Below are positions 1-9,481 of a stretch of 33,729 nt of DNA, in pieces. Source of the stretch: Alphaproteobacteria bacterium. Lineage in GTDB: Bacteria; Pseudomonadota; Alphaproteobacteria; UBA8366; GCA-2717185. The position numbers were made by a program, and so were the translations under genes. The stretch spans positions 1 through 33,729 of the forward strand of contig JAPKDL010000025.1 of assembly GCA_028822585.1 (NCBI GenBank). The letters run 5' to 3'. The notes under the pieces are model-generated. The model was not told the origin of the DNA. It saw only the letters and a list, made by a program, of their open reading frames with translations, and searched no databases. Each line of letters opens with the position of its first letter. The stretch's first letter is position 1.

Positions 1-22
1 ATCTACCTTGGATCTACCTTCG
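1..22. repeat. Short 11-base tandem duplication
   Basis: Two adjacent 11-base units share the core ATCTACCTT and differ only at the tenth base (ATCTACCTTGG then ATCTACCTTCG). The first unit begins at the window edge, so the array may extend to the left. No gene is visible before position 126. It could be the tail of a longer repeat or chance. Confidence 0.4.
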
Positions 23-109
23 CATTTATACCGCACGAACGGTGAACAAGCCCAGCAGCATTTCTTACTCAATTTTTCATGCTTGGGCTCGCGCAAGGCC
101 CCCTCCGCC

Positions 110-118
110 TGCTAGAAT
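110..118 (+). promoter_or_regulatory. Candidate extended -10 promoter for the FzlA-like gene
   Basis: TGCTAGAAT fits the extended -10 pattern TGnTAnnnT. It ends 7 bases before the chosen ATG at 126, so transcription would begin at or next to the A of the start codon. No Shine-Dalgarno sequence precedes that ATG, which agrees with a leaderless message. No good -35 box lies at 16-18 bases; TTGGGC at 83-88 is too far. The call rests on one short motif. Confidence 0.3.
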
Positions 119-125
119 GTGTGTC

Positions 126-794
126 ATGAGAGTATTATACCATCTTTGGCTTTCGCCATTTTGCCGAAAAATTCGCGTCGTCCTTGCTGAAAAGAACCTT
201 GAATTTGAAACCAAGGTTGAAAAGGTTTGGGAGCGGCGCGAAGCGTTTCTGGCACTCAACCCAACCGGGCAGGCACCGGTTTTGATTGACGAAGACGGCA
301 CGACGCTGTCGGAATCTGCGGTTATCGCAGAATATATCGACGAATGTCATCCCGACCCCCCACTCATCGGACGAACGCCTGGAATGCGGGCTGAAACCCG
401 TCGTCTCGTCAACTGGTTTGACCTTAAATTCAATGACGAAGTCACTGTGAACTTAGTCGATGAAAAAATCATGAAACGGTTCTTAGGGCTGGGTGAACCC
501 GATTCTAACGCCATTCGAGCGGGCAGCGCGAACATTCACTACCATTTGGATTACATCGGATATTTGACCGAACAACGGCGCTGGATCGCCGGTGACGAAT
601 TGACCTTGGCCGACATCACCGCTGCGGCGCATCTATCCTGTGTCGATTACCTCGGCGATGTTCCCTGGTCAGATCACCCGAACGCCAAGGATTGGTACGC
701 CCGCATCAAATCTCGGCCTAGTTTCAGACCCTTGTTGGGGGATCATATTCCCGGGGCACCCCCGCCACCGCATTACGCAGACCTCGATTTTTAA
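126..794 (+). CDS. fzlA: FzlA-like glutathione S-transferase-fold protein
   Basis: A 222-residue cytosolic GST-fold protein. The N-terminal thioredoxin-like half opens with YHLWLSPFCRKIRVVLAEK and carries the NPTGQAPVL and ESAVIAEYI segments of GST domain 1 (about residues 1-80). A helical C-terminal domain follows. The last residues, PPPHYADLDF, match the conserved tail of FzlA, the alphaproteobacterial FtsZ-binding protein that curves FtsZ filaments and is needed for division in Caulobacter. The start at 126 is chosen because GST homology begins there; the 28 codons upstream (from 42) look non-coding and proline/arginine-rich. There is no Shine-Dalgarno, and a candidate extended -10 lies just upstream. 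Family membership as a GST is clear. The FzlA assignment rests on the tail and overall pattern; an ordinary GST is the alternative. Confidence 0.82.
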   Translation: MRVLYHLWLSPFCRKIRVVLAEKNLEFETKVEKVWERREAFLALNPTGQAPVLIDEDGTTLSESAVIAEYIDECHPDPPLIGRTPGMRAETRRLVNWFDLKFNDEVTVNLVDEKIMKRFLGLGEPDSNAIRAGSANIHYHLDYIGYLTEQRRWIAGDELTLADITAAAHLSCVDYLGDVPWSDHPNAKDWYARIKSRPSFRPLLGDHIPGAPPPPHYADLDF

Positions 795-799
795 CCACC

Positions 800-1630
800 T
801 TACTTCTTTTCTTCGCCCAGTTTTTTTAAATTTTTGCGCGCCGCTACAGCGGCAGGTGTTCCATCATGCAGTTGCACGAGACGAGACCACACCTTTCGTG
901 CAGCGCTGTCCTTCCCCGACAACCGCCAAATGATTCCCTGCTCCAACAAAGCTTCCGCATTGTTCGGCACCAGGAACAGCGCCATTTCAACGTCTTGTTT
1001 CGCCAAAGACAACACATCCAATAACCTGTAGGCGCTCGCACGTAACGCATAGACATCCGCATTTTCCTGATTTGTGTCTTTGTGCATGGAAATCGCCACA
1101 TTCAGGTCATCAATCGCATCCCAATAAGCGCCGTCTGCCGCCCAGGTCATGGCGCGATCCACTCTGATTTCTGCATTACTGGAATCCAGGATGATTGCGG
1201 CGGTTTGCACCGCACGCGCCGATACAATTTGGTCAGCGCGAAACCATGCCTGGCCCGCCTGGGCCAGAATTTCTGCGCGCACAGCTTTTAGCACGCCCGC
1301 GCGACCATCCACCGGTCCCATCAACGCTGCCAAAGCTTCGAACCGTTTGGCCGCCGTCTCATATTGACCTAATCTCGTTAATGCGACCGCCTCGCAATGC
1401 GCCGCCGCATATTTGTCGTTAGATGGTTTTTCATCATCTCGCCACACCAACGCCGTTTCAAGTCCAAATTCCGGATCAATCCGCACCTGACGCATACAGT
1501 TTGCGTAACGTTCGCTGGCGCCGATGGTTTGCGCTGCGACTCCTGCTGCGACCCCCAACATGGCCACCGTCGCAACCACCCATGGAATCACAATTACCAG
1601 GACAAGAATGAACCGTGTAAACAGTCGCAT
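800..1630 (-). CDS. Membrane-anchored TPR-repeat protein
   Basis: A protein of about 276 residues with one N-terminal hydrophobic segment (MRLFTRFILVLVIVIPWVVA, about residues 5-30) that is either a signal anchor or an uncleaved signal peptide, so the rest should be periplasmic. The body is built from TPR-like helix pairs: CEAVALTRLGQYETAAKRFEAL, the stretch around RAMTWAADGAYWDAIDDLNVAI, and ALRASAYRLLDVLSLAKQDVEMAL followed by NNAEALLEQGIIWRLSGKDSAARKVW. TPRs normally hold protein partners together; the partner is unknown. The start at 1630 is preferred over 1687 because GGTGGA lies at Shine-Dalgarno distance and the hydrophobic segment begins there. The gene converges tail to tail with the FzlA-like gene, leaving 5 bases between them, and diverges from the epimerase gene. 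Confidence 0.8.
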   Translation of the reverse strand: MRLFTRFILVLVIVIPWVVATVAMLGVAAGVAAQTIGASERYANCMRQVRIDPEFGLETALVWRDDEKPSNDKYAAAHCEAVALTRLGQYETAAKRFEALAALMGPVDGRAGVLKAVRAEILAQAGQAWFRADQIVSARAVQTAAIILDSSNAEIRVDRAMTWAADGAYWDAIDDLNVAISMHKDTNQENADVYALRASAYRLLDVLSLAKQDVEMALFLVPNNAEALLEQGIIWRLSGKDSAARKVWSRLVQLHDGTPAAVAARKNLKKLGEEKK

Positions 1631-1718
1631 AATTCCACCAAACATTAAACGGCGCTTGCCGCCATCATTCCTTAAGGTCATGTTCATTTATATATTTGGC
1701 AAGACTTACTGGACAGCA

Positions 1719-2609
1719 ATGACCTATCAAACTACCCCACGGCTGTTTTGTTTTGGCCTCGGTTATTCCGCAAGCGTTTTAGCGCGCGCTTTGTTATCCG
1801 AAGGATGGCGCGTCGCTGGAACGTGTCGAGACAATTCAACCCAAAAGGCGCTGAGCACTCAAGGGGTCGACGCCTATATATTTGACGGCCAATCCCCCTT
1901 GCAAAATTTCAATGACGTCTTGGTCGGAACAACGCATCTATTGTCTTCTGTCCCACCGGTAAATTCCAAAGACCCAATATTGCAAATCCATGGTGCGCAG
2001 ATCGCGGCGATGACGTCATTGCAATGGACAGGATATCTGTCCACCACCGGTGTTTATGGCAACCAGAGTGGCGGTTGGGTGGATGAAACATCCCCACTGG
2101 AGCCAACCGGCGAACGTGGCCAACGCCGTGTCGACGCGGAACTAGCGTGGCTGGCGTTACGTCGAGACCACGCGATTCCCGTACATTTATTCCGGTTGGC
2201 AGGTATTTATGGGCCGGGACGCAACCAAATTGACGCCGTCCGAAACGGCACCGCCAAACGCATCGATAAGCTTGGCCAAGTTTTCAGCCGTATACACGTG
2301 GACGATATAGCGTCCGTGCTAAAGGCCTCGATGGCCCAGCCCAATCCTGGTGCGGCCTACAATGTTTGCGACGACGAAGCAGCGCCACCGCAGGATGTCA
2401 TTAGCTATATCGCCGCCCAACTCGGCATTGAGCCGCCACCTGTGACAGCATTCGACGACGCCAACTTGTCCCCCATGGCGCAAAGCTTTTATCGAGACAA
2501 CAAACGGGTGTCGAACAAACGCATCAAGGACGAACTCGGGGTGGCGTTGGAATGGCCAACCTATCGAGAAGGCATTAAGGGGTTACTGGCATGCAGCGCT
2601 TCCTGCTAA
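1719..2609 (+). CDS. YeeZ-like NAD(P)-binding epimerase/dehydratase-family protein
   Basis: A 296-residue protein of the extended SDR (atypical, YeeZ-like) family. The Rossmann motif is near the N-terminus: FGLGYSASVLARALLSEGWRV. Further on are LSTTGVYGNQSGGWVDE and a HLFRLAGIYGPGRN segment, both typical of the family. The classical catalytic YxxxK is not obvious, as is usual for this subfamily, so the activity is unknown. The start at 1719 is chosen because the nucleotide-binding fold begins about 10 residues later; the 65 upstream in-frame codons from 1524 lie antisense to the TPR gene. The 3' end overlaps the start of the lipoprotein gene by 19 bases in another frame, so the two genes are probably translationally coupled. 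Confidence 0.85.
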   Translation: MTYQTTPRLFCFGLGYSASVLARALLSEGWRVAGTCRDNSTQKALSTQGVDAYIFDGQSPLQNFNDVLVGTTHLLSSVPPVNSKDPILQIHGAQIAAMTSLQWTGYLSTTGVYGNQSGGWVDETSPLEPTGERGQRRVDAELAWLALRRDHAIPVHLFRLAGIYGPGRNQIDAVRNGTAKRIDKLGQVFSRIHVDDIASVLKASMAQPNPGAAYNVCDDEAAPPQDVISYIAAQLGIEPPPVTAFDDANLSPMAQSFYRDNKRVSNKRIKDELGVALEWPTYREGIKGLLACSASC

Positions 2610-3475
2610 TGGTTTTTCTCACCTTCGTGATTGCGGCTTGCCAGACCACGACGCCTTCGGCTGTAGAAGCCTCACGGGATTTGTTGCCGCGTCGCGTTTC
2701 CGTCAACAGTGGCGATGGAACGCCGTTGAACGCCTACCTATACCGCAGCGAATTGAAGCAGCCCGGCCCCGCTGTGATCATGATGCATGGTTGTAGCGGC
2801 CTGTTAACCAAACGTGGCACTCTCAAGACTCGCGAGACGTCATGGCGCGATATTCTGCTGGCGGAAGGCTACAGCGTTCTTTTGCTGGATAGCTTCAACC
2901 CGCGGGGGCATCGCACAATTTGCCGTATCAAAACCCGGCCCATCCTGCCGGAACGCGAACGCCCGCATGACGCCTACGGCGCGTTGCAATGGTTACAATC
3001 GCAGCCATTCATAGACCCGCGCCGTATCGCCTTGATGGGGTGGTCAAACGGCGCCATGGCAATGTTGTGGACCATCCGCGACAACGCCCGGCAACGCCCG
3101 AAATATCTCCAAAACGATTTCGCCATCGCCGTCGGATTCTATCCGGGGTGCATAAAAATTGGACGGACGGACTTTACGGCCAAGGTTCCAACATTACTTC
3201 AAGTCGGACTCGACGACAATTGGACCTGGCCCAAACCCTGCATCACTTTGGTAAAGGCCTCAAACCACCGTGGCGGTACGGCCATGGAAATTGACGCCTA
3301 TGAAGGCGCAGTACATGCGTTTGACAACTCAAAATCAAAACGCCGAACAATCACCACCCGGAATAGTGTCTATCGATCTGGTGAAAAATCAGTCACCGTT
3401 GGGTATCACCGCGAAGCCCATCAAAAGGCAATCATGCGGGTAAAGTCCTATTTACAAGCGATGTTAGGCCCGTAA
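2591..3475 (+). CDS. Dienelactone-hydrolase-like alpha/beta hydrolase lipoprotein
   Basis: A 294-residue exported hydrolase. The N-terminus MQRFLLMVFLTFVIAAC is a lipoprotein signal peptide with a lipobox ending at Cys17, so the mature protein should be lipid-anchored. The hydrolase domain shows an oxyanion-type HGCSG segment, the nucleophile elbow GWSNG (Ser153), a probable acid in the GLDDNWTWP loop, and the histidine in GAVHAFDN. This order fits the dienelactone hydrolase family, whose members cleave esters or lactones; the substrate is not predictable. Several cysteines (HGCSG, TICRIK, PGCIK, KPCITL) could form disulfides in the periplasm. The start overlaps the preceding epimerase-like gene by 19 bases, which suggests co-transcription. 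Confidence 0.87.
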   Translation: MQRFLLMVFLTFVIAACQTTTPSAVEASRDLLPRRVSVNSGDGTPLNAYLYRSELKQPGPAVIMMHGCSGLLTKRGTLKTRETSWRDILLAEGYSVLLLDSFNPRGHRTICRIKTRPILPERERPHDAYGALQWLQSQPFIDPRRIALMGWSNGAMAMLWTIRDNARQRPKYLQNDFAIAVGFYPGCIKIGRTDFTAKVPTLLQVGLDDNWTWPKPCITLVKASNHRGGTAMEIDAYEGAVHAFDNSKSKRRTITTRNSVYRSGEKSVTVGYHREAHQKAIMRVKSYLQAMLGP

Positions 3476-3551
3476 AAATTAATATCCGGCATGAAACTTG
3501 GCTGCTAGACTACAGTAGCCAGAATTAAATCAAATCGGAAAGACGAGGGTT

Positions 3552-4535
3552 ATGGAACAAGCGGCAGTCACACCCCAAACACGCGCGGTGCCAATCTGCG
3601 TCAAACGCCTTGGATACAATATTGCAGCGGAAATCAGCGGTGTCGATTTGTCCAAATCTGTGGACGGCGCGCAATTCGGCGCGATCAACCACGCCTTGCT
3701 GGAAAACGAAATATTGGTTTTCCGCGGTCAGGACATTACGCCCGAACAATTCATGGATTTCGGTCGTACGTTCGGCGAGTTGACCGTCAGCCCCTTTTCA
3801 CCGACCCATGACGATACGCCGGAGCTTATCATTCTGGACAACCACAAAGATAATCCACCGCGCTTGACCGACAATTGGCATAGTGACGAAACCTTTCGCG
3901 AAATGCCGCCAAAGGCAACAATGCTGCATTCCCTCATCACCCCCGCAATCGGCGGCGACACCATGTTCGCCAGCATGACGGCGGCCTATGACGGGTTGAG
4001 CGACAAGACTCAGCGTTTGATTTCCGATTTACGGTTCATGGTCGACTTTACACCGTTTCGCGGGGTCTTCGGGAACGACACCGACAGCCAACACAAACTT
4101 CGCGAAATCGAAAAAGAACACCCCATCATCTCGCATCCCATGGTTCGCGTGCATCCAGAAAGCGGTCGAAAAAGTATATTCGTGAACAGCCAATTTGCGA
4201 TTGGCATCGAAGGCATGAAGGAATGTGAAAGTCGTCCGTTACTGGAATTTCTCTATGCGCAAGCGCGCATTCCGGAATATCAGTTCCGCCTGCAGTGGGA
4301 GGTAAACACTATTGCGTTTTGGGATAACCGGGTCGTCCTGCATTACGCGATCCACGATTACTACCCGCAACGACGGTTAATGGAACGGCTCACGATCAAA
4401 GGTGACAAACCATTTGGTGTCGATGCGGACTACACGGGTCCTTATGTCCCCCGCCCGGCAATCAAGTTAAGCGACGCGGATCAACCGCCAAGCCCGGAAG
4501 AGGGGCCGGTTCGTATTTTCAAACACCTCGAATGA
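3552..4535 (+). CDS. TauD/TfdA-family Fe(II)/2-oxoglutarate dioxygenase
   Basis: A 327-residue soluble oxygenase. The iron-binding triad is complete: His110 and Asp112 in WHSDETF and the distal His264 in NRVVLHYA. Arg279 in RRLMERLTIKG sits 15 residues after the distal His, the spacing of the 2-oxoglutarate-binding Arg in TauD. Family members hydroxylate a substrate next to a sulfonate, ether or amine group using O2 and 2-oxoglutarate. The substrate here is not evident, because no sulfonate or herbicide gene is nearby. Length is slightly above the usual 280-300, with a short proline-rich C-terminal extension. GAGGG lies close upstream of the ATG. The gene stands alone, with the next gene facing it 3 bases away. 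Confidence 0.9.
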   Translation: MEQAAVTPQTRAVPICVKRLGYNIAAEISGVDLSKSVDGAQFGAINHALLENEILVFRGQDITPEQFMDFGRTFGELTVSPFSPTHDDTPELIILDNHKDNPPRLTDNWHSDETFREMPPKATMLHSLITPAIGGDTMFASMTAAYDGLSDKTQRLISDLRFMVDFTPFRGVFGNDTDSQHKLREIEKEHPIISHPMVRVHPESGRKSIFVNSQFAIGIEGMKECESRPLLEFLYAQARIPEYQFRLQWEVNTIAFWDNRVVLHYAIHDYYPQRRLMERLTIKGDKPFGVDADYTGPYVPRPAIKLSDADQPPSPEEGPVRIFKHLE

Positions 4536-4538
4536 AAC

Positions 4539-5303
4539 CTATCGGTCGCTCAACCCGGCCACGGCGCCGCAGAGCCGTTCAAGGTCCGCGGGCCTGGAAA
4601 GCCGGTGATCGCCACCCTTGATCAGCGACACCACCACATCGCGCGACGTCAGGGCGTCAACCGTCCGAAGCACATGTTCAACCGGAATAGTGTCGTCCGC
4701 CAACCCATGTAATATACTTACAGGACCGGGGAAATTTATGGGTCCCCCCAAGACCAAGTGCGCCTTTGATTCTTCAATAAGATGGCGCGTAATGGGGTAA
4801 GGCCCATCGTCATAAATGGACGGACGCAGCCACACGCCCTCGGTTTCAATTTGGCGGCGCGCCTCTTCCGGCAGACTCGGCCACATCAGAGCATCGGTGA
4901 AATCCGCCGCCGGGGCGATCAAAACAAGGCCACGCACCCGCGTCGGGCGGGCCAACGCCAACATTAACGCCATCCAACCGCCCATCGACGATCCTACGAC
5001 AATTTGTGAACCTTCTGTGACCTGATCGAAAACATCCAACATGTCACCGCGCCAATCACCAATTGAACCGTTGACGAAATTGCCTGAAGATGCGCCATGG
5101 CCTTGATAATCGAAGCGTGTATATTGCTGGCCGCGCCGGTTGCAAAATGCCTGTAGCGTCGTCGCTTTTACGCCGGCCATGTCGGATTTGAAGCCGCCAC
5201 AGAATAAAACGCCGGGTTGAATTTTCGACGAGGGGACATTCGCGGTCGTATGATGGTAAGCAATTGCCGCGCCATTTTCTCGAGTTAGAATTAATGGTTT
5301 CAT
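4539..5303 (-). CDS. ABHD10-like alpha/beta hydrolase
   Basis: A 254-residue cytosolic alpha/beta hydrolase. It has the FDYQGHGASSG segment after strand 4, the nucleophile elbow GSSMGG (Ser106 from this start), the probable acid in HGLADDTIP and the histidine in KGGDHRLS. The pattern, including GSSMGGW, resembles the ABHD10 group (mitochondrial acyl-protein thioesterase / acyl-glucuronide hydrolase in animals, widespread in alphaproteobacteria), so thioester or ester cleavage is likely. The ATG at 5303 is preferred to the in-frame GTG two codons upstream at 5309. The gene diverges from the GT4 glycosyltransferase; the gap of about 55 bases must hold both promoters, but I cannot place them confidently. 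Confidence 0.86.
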   Translation of the reverse strand: MKPLILTRENGAAIAYHHTTANVPSSKIQPGVLFCGGFKSDMAGVKATTLQAFCNRRGQQYTRFDYQGHGASSGNFVNGSIGDWRGDMLDVFDQVTEGSQIVVGSSMGGWMALMLALARPTRVRGLVLIAPAADFTDALMWPSLPEEARRQIETEGVWLRPSIYDDGPYPITRHLIEESKAHLVLGGPINFPGPVSILHGLADDTIPVEHVLRTVDALTSRDVVVSLIKGGDHRLSRPADLERLCGAVAGLSDR

Positions 5304-5359
5304 GGGCACGTAACGGGCAATGAGCCCTTCGCCTTTGAGATTTATATAGTGGATGAATT

Positions 5360-6556
5360 ATGCACGACGGTGCGGAGAATAACACAGTGCTCGAAGACGT
5401 GGCCACCCGGCCCCTAACGGTTATGCAGGTATTGCCTGCGCTGGTGACAGGTGGCGTGGAACGCGGCGCCATCGACATCGCCGCGGCTCTGGTCAACGAT
5501 GGTGGGCGCGGCATCGTCGTGTCGGCAGGTGGTCCCATGGCCCATGATTTGACCCGCGCAGGCGCCGAACACATTGAACTTCCCGTGGATTCGAAAAATC
5601 CTTTCGTAATTCGCAAAAACATAAACCGCCTGGCGCATCTTATTCGCGCCAACAATGTCGATATTATTCATGCGCGCAGCCGCGCGCCCGCCTGGAGTGC
5701 CTATTTCGCCGCCCAAAAAACCGGCGTCCAGTTTATCACAACATTCCACGGCACATACAATCTTGGCCCACCGTTAAAGAAATGGTATAATTCGGTCATG
5801 ACGCGCGGCGACCGGGTGATCGCCATTAGCGAATTTATTGCGCGTCATATCGTCGACACGTATCAAACCAAGCCCGAGCGAATTCAGGTTATTCATCGCG
5901 GCGTCGATTTCAACGTCTTCGACCCCGCCAAAGTCAGCGCGGAACGGATTATTAAAATGGCGACCGATTGGCGCCTTCCAGACGGCGTACCGATTATCAT
6001 GCTACCCGGTCGGCTGACGCAATGGAAAGGTCAAGAGGTCTTGATAAAAGCCTTGTCCTTGCTTCAACGCGACGATGTACGTTGCCTTATCGTCGGGTCT
6101 GCAGATCAAGGTCGCACTCGTTACGCCCGGCGTCTGCAATCCCTTGTCGACCGCTACAGTCTGGGCTCCATCGTTCATATCGTCGGCGAATGCCGCGACA
6201 TGCCCGCGGCGCTGATGTTGGCAGATGTCGTCGTTCATGCGTCCACCGACCCTGAAGCGTTCGGTCGCGTCATCGTCGAGGCTCAAGCGATGGGCCGCCC
6301 AGTCGTGGCGTCTGATCATGGTGCCAGCCGGGAATTGGTGGAACCGGGGGAAACCGGCTGGCTCTCCGCACCCGGCGATGCTGAAAGTCTTGCAAGCGCA
6401 TTGCGAAAGACACTTAATCTGTCAGCAAAAGACCGCGAAATTATTGCCAAAAAAGCCCGAAGCCGCGCCCATGAACAGTTCAGCAAGACCGCCATGTGCG
6501 ACGCCACCTTGGATACCTATCGGTCGCTGCTCGCAGATAAGCGGGCGTTACGATGA
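5360..6556 (+). CDS. GT4-family glycosyltransferase (GT-B fold)
   Basis: A 398-residue retaining glycosyltransferase. The N-terminal domain starts VMQVLPALVTGGVERG, the usual GT4 opening for the acceptor-binding half. The donor half includes IIMLPGRLTQWKGQEVLIKAL and the signature EAFGRVIVEAQAMGRPVVA, with the paired glutamates (E-x7-E) that bind the nucleotide sugar, followed by ETGWLSAPGD. Length is normal for the family. Such enzymes build LPS core, O-antigen or other surface glycans on the cytoplasmic face of the inner membrane. The GT9 gene begins 7 bases after the stop, so the two are almost certainly one operon and point to LPS or a related glycan. The exact sugar is unknown. Confidence 0.9.
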   Translation: MHDGAENNTVLEDVATRPLTVMQVLPALVTGGVERGAIDIAAALVNDGGRGIVVSAGGPMAHDLTRAGAEHIELPVDSKNPFVIRKNINRLAHLIRANNVDIIHARSRAPAWSAYFAAQKTGVQFITTFHGTYNLGPPLKKWYNSVMTRGDRVIAISEFIARHIVDTYQTKPERIQVIHRGVDFNVFDPAKVSAERIIKMATDWRLPDGVPIIMLPGRLTQWKGQEVLIKALSLLQRDDVRCLIVGSADQGRTRYARRLQSLVDRYSLGSIVHIVGECRDMPAALMLADVVVHASTDPEAFGRVIVEAQAMGRPVVASDHGASRELVEPGETGWLSAPGDAESLASALRKTLNLSAKDREIIAKKARSRAHEQFSKTAMCDATLDTYRSLLADKRALR

Positions 6557-6563
6557 AGCGGCT

Positions 6564-7493
6564 GTGACGCACCAGAGCGAAAATATTCTGATCATAAAGC
6601 TGGGTGCCTTGGGTGATTTTGTCCAAGCATTGGGCCCTTGCGCCGCCATCCAGCGCCATCACCCTCACGCCCACATTACCTTGCTAACAACTGCACCCTT
6701 CGTCGATTTAGCGAATTTATCCGGGTATTTTGATAACATCTGGACCGATGATCGCCCGACCTGGTGGCGCATACCCACGATCTTGGGACTGCGGCGACGT
6801 CTGCGCGACGGTCAATTCAAGCGCGTCTACGACCTTCAAACAGCGGATCGCACGAGTTTTTATTTTCGCCTTATGGGACGCCCGTCGCCGGACTGGAGTG
6901 GCATTGCGCCAGGATGTTCACACCCCGACCTCAACCCACGCCGTGATCTAATCCACACCATCGAACGACAGCGCGGTCAATTAGCCGCAGCTGGAATTTC
7001 AGACGTTCCATTGCCCGATGTTTCCTGGGCGCATGAGGATGTCTCAGCGTTTGGTTTAATGCCGGACTTTGTTCTACTAGTCGCTGGTGGGTCGATACAC
7101 CGGCCTGCGAAACGGTGGCCTGCAACACATTTCGCAGAACTCGCCAAACGGCTGTCCGCCAGGGCACTTCAACCCGTGTTGCTGGGCGGCCCCGCAGATG
7201 AATTTGCGACTAGGGAAATCGCCAAAGCGCATCCCGACATCGTCGATTTAACCAACCAGACAAGTTTAGCTGATATCATCACCCTTGCAGGCGCAGCCAG
7301 CGGCGCCGTCGGTAACGACAGCGGCCCCATGCATATGATCGCGGCGGCGGGTTGCCCCAGTCTAGTTTTGTTTTCTTCGGCGTCCGACCCAGCGTTGTGC
7401 GCGCCGCGCGGAGCCGATATAGAAATTCTTCAACGCGGCTCGCTGAAAGATCTTGATGTAAACGCGGTTGAAGCGGCGCTGCGCTTAGGCTAA
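6564..7493 (+). CDS. GT9-family (heptosyltransferase-like) glycosyltransferase
   Basis: A 309-residue protein of glycosyltransferase family 9, the family of ADP-heptose:LPS heptosyltransferases. It opens ILIIKLGALGDFVQALG, as these enzymes do, then has VAGGSIHRPAKRWPATHFAELAKRL and the donor-site segment GNDSGPMHMIAAAGCPSLVLF. The start is taken as GTG at 6564, because family homology begins five codons later; the in-frame codons upstream (from 6225) read through the GT4 gene in another frame. The GT4 stop lies 7 bases before, so coupling is likely. The immediate product may add heptose or another sugar to LPS. The family is certain; the donor sugar is inferred. Confidence 0.87.
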   Translation: MTHQSENILIIKLGALGDFVQALGPCAAIQRHHPHAHITLLTTAPFVDLANLSGYFDNIWTDDRPTWWRIPTILGLRRRLRDGQFKRVYDLQTADRTSFYFRLMGRPSPDWSGIAPGCSHPDLNPRRDLIHTIERQRGQLAAAGISDVPLPDVSWAHEDVSAFGLMPDFVLLVAGGSIHRPAKRWPATHFAELAKRLSARALQPVLLGGPADEFATREIAKAHPDIVDLTNQTSLADIITLAGAASGAVGNDSGPMHMIAAAGCPSLVLFSSASDPALCAPRGADIEILQRGSLKDLDVNAVEAALRLG

Positions 7494-7567
7494 ACCGTTG
7501 CGCCATTACCCATTAGCGCGACAATGTACCGTCTATATTGCGCACAACAATTTGAAGCGAAGTAAAA

Positions 7568-9481
7568 ATGGTTGCAATCACTCTGCCCGATGGAAGCGTT
7601 CGCGACTACGACGGCCCTATCACTGGCGAACAAGTCGCAGCGTCTATTGGCCCTGGCCTCGCGAAGGCCGCCGTCATCGTTAAAGTCGATGGCGAACAGC
7701 GCGATTTAAGCTATGTGATTGAACAAGACGCATCCCTTCAAATCGTTACCCGCGATCATGAAGACGCGCTCGAAGTCCTACGGCACGACTGCGCCCATAT
7801 TCTGGCGGAAGCAGTTCAGGAGCTTTTTCCAGGCACGAAAATTACCTTTGGTCCGTCTATCGAAGACGGATTCTATTACGATTTCCACCGCGATACGCCG
7901 TTCACTCCGGACGATTTCGAGAAGATCGAAAAGCGGATGAGCGACATCGTTGATCGCGACGAGACCATTACCCGCGAAGTCTGGACCCGCGAAGACGCCC
8001 GACGTCTTTTCGAAGACAAAAATGAATCATTTAAGGCGGAACATGTGGGAACGCTACCGGACGGCATGGAAATAACCCTCTACCGCCAAGGTGACTGGGT
8101 TGATCTTTGCGCCGGTCCGCATTTACCGTCCACCGGTCGCCTGGGCAAATCGTTTAAATTGATGAAGGTGGCCGGATCCTATTGGCGCGGCGACTCGAAA
8201 AACCCGCCACTCCACCGGATCTACGGCACATGCTGGCGCACTGACAAAGAATTGCGCGCGTATCTTCGCCGGTTGGAAGAAGCTGAAAAACGTGACCACC
8301 GTCGCCTGGGTCGGGAAATGGACTTGTTCCATATCCAGGAGGAAGCGGCGGGTAGTGTGTTCTGGCATCCCAAGGGGTGGACGCTGTACCGGACCTGTGA
8401 AACCTACATGCGTCGCCGTCTCGATGCGGCCGAGTATGTCGAAGTCAAAACACCGCAATTGGTCGACCGCAGCTTGTGGGAACGTTCCGGACACTGGGAA
8501 AAATTCCGTGAACATATGTTCACCGCCGAGGCCGAACATGACCATGTGCTGGCGTTGAAGCCGATGAACTGCCCCGGACATGTGCAGATTTTTCGTCAAG
8601 GCATCACCAGTTACCGGGATCTGCCGATCCGCATGGCGGAATTCGGATCATGCCACCGCAATGAACCCTCCGGCGCGCTGCACGGTTTGATGCGGGTGCG
8701 CGCGTTCACCCAGGACGACGCTCATATCTTCTGCACCGAAGACCAAATCGTGTCCGAAACCAAGCAGTTCTGCGAATTGTTGTTGTCGATCTATCGCGAT
8801 TTCGGGTTCGAAGAAGTGGAGGTCAAGTTTTCCGACCGCCCGGAAGTCCGTGCCGGAGACGATTTGGTTTGGGATCAGGCCGAAGCCGCGCTTAAAACAG
8901 CAACGGAAGCCGCCGGACTCCCCTTTACGCTGAATCCTGGCGAAGGTGCGTTTTACGGGCCCAAGCTCGAATTCATCCTCAAGGACACCATTGGTAGACA
9001 TTGGCAATGCGGCACGCTTCAAGTTGATTTCGTTCTGCCGGAACGATTGGACGCCGTTTATGTTGCCGAAGATGGGAAAAAACACCGCCCGGTAATGCTG
9101 CATCGCGCAATATTAGGGTCCTTCGAACGCTTCATCGGCGTTTTGATTGAACATTACGCCGGGCGACTGCCTTTATGGCTGGCGCCTGTTCAAGGTGCCA
9201 TCGCGACGATCACCTCGGATGCCGATGATTATGCTAAGGAGGTCGCTACGGCCTTCGCCGATACGGGCATGCGATTGTCTCTTGATATCCGCAACGAAAA
9301 AATTAACTACAAAATTCGGGAACATTCTGTCACAAAACTTCCGTTAATACTTGTAGTTGGCAAGCAAGAGGCAGAAAATCGAACGGTTGCGATCAGACGC
9401 CTCGGCGGAAAGGCGCAAGAAATTGTTGCGCTTGATGACGCACTTAATACACTCTCTAAGGAAGCGGCACCGCCACAATGA
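7568..9481 (+). CDS. thrS: Threonyl-tRNA synthetase
   Basis: A 637-residue class II synthetase that charges tRNA-Thr. Domains in order: TGS (about 1-60, [17 protein letters not shown]); the SAD editing domain with the HDCAH metal motif and DLCAGPHLP; the catalytic core with MNCPGH (zinc Cys), class II motif 2 [29 protein letters not shown] (zinc His), and motif 3 including [22 protein letters not shown] (third zinc His); and a C-terminal anticodon-binding domain from about residue 535 ([10 protein letters not shown] onward). All zinc ligands and editing residues seem present and the length is normal. It heads the conserved translation block. The stop overlaps an ATG (ATGA, 9478-9481) of a 37-codon ORF that reaches into infC. 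Confidence 0.98.
   Translation: MVAITLPDGSVRDYDGPITGEQVAASIGPGLAKAAVIVKVDGEQRDLSYVIEQDASLQIVTRDHEDALEVLRHDCAHILAEAVQELFPGTKITFGPSIEDGFYYDFHRDTPFTPDDFEKIEKRMSDIVDRDETITREVWTREDARRLFEDKNESFKAEHVGTLPDGMEITLYRQGDWVDLCAGPHLPSTGRLGKSFKLMKVAGSYWRGDSKNPPLHRIYGTCWRTDKELRAYLRRLEEAEKRDHRRLGREMDLFHIQEEAAGSVFWHPKGWTLYRTCETYMRRRLDAAEYVEVKTPQLVDRSLWERSGHWEKFREHMFTAEAEHDHVLALKPMNCPGHVQIFRQGITSYRDLPIRMAEFGSCHRNEPSGALHGLMRVRAFTQDDAHIFCTEDQIVSETKQFCELLLSIYRDFGFEEVEVKFSDRPEVRAGDDLVWDQAEAALKTATEAAGLPFTLNPGEGAFYGPKLEFILKDTIGRHWQCGTLQVDFVLPERLDAVYVAEDGKKHRPVMLHRAILGSFERFIGVLIEHYAGRLPLWLAPVQGAIATITSDADDYAKEVATAFADTGMRLSLDIRNEKINYKIREHSVTKLPLILVVGKQEAENRTVAIRRLGGKAQEIVALDDALNTLSKEAAPPQ

Noticed and set aside
3498-3518. 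Imperfect hairpin GGCTGC/GTAGCC between the lipoprotein and dioxygenase genes
   Set aside because: One wobble pair, nine-base loop and no U-tract; a weak terminator candidate only.
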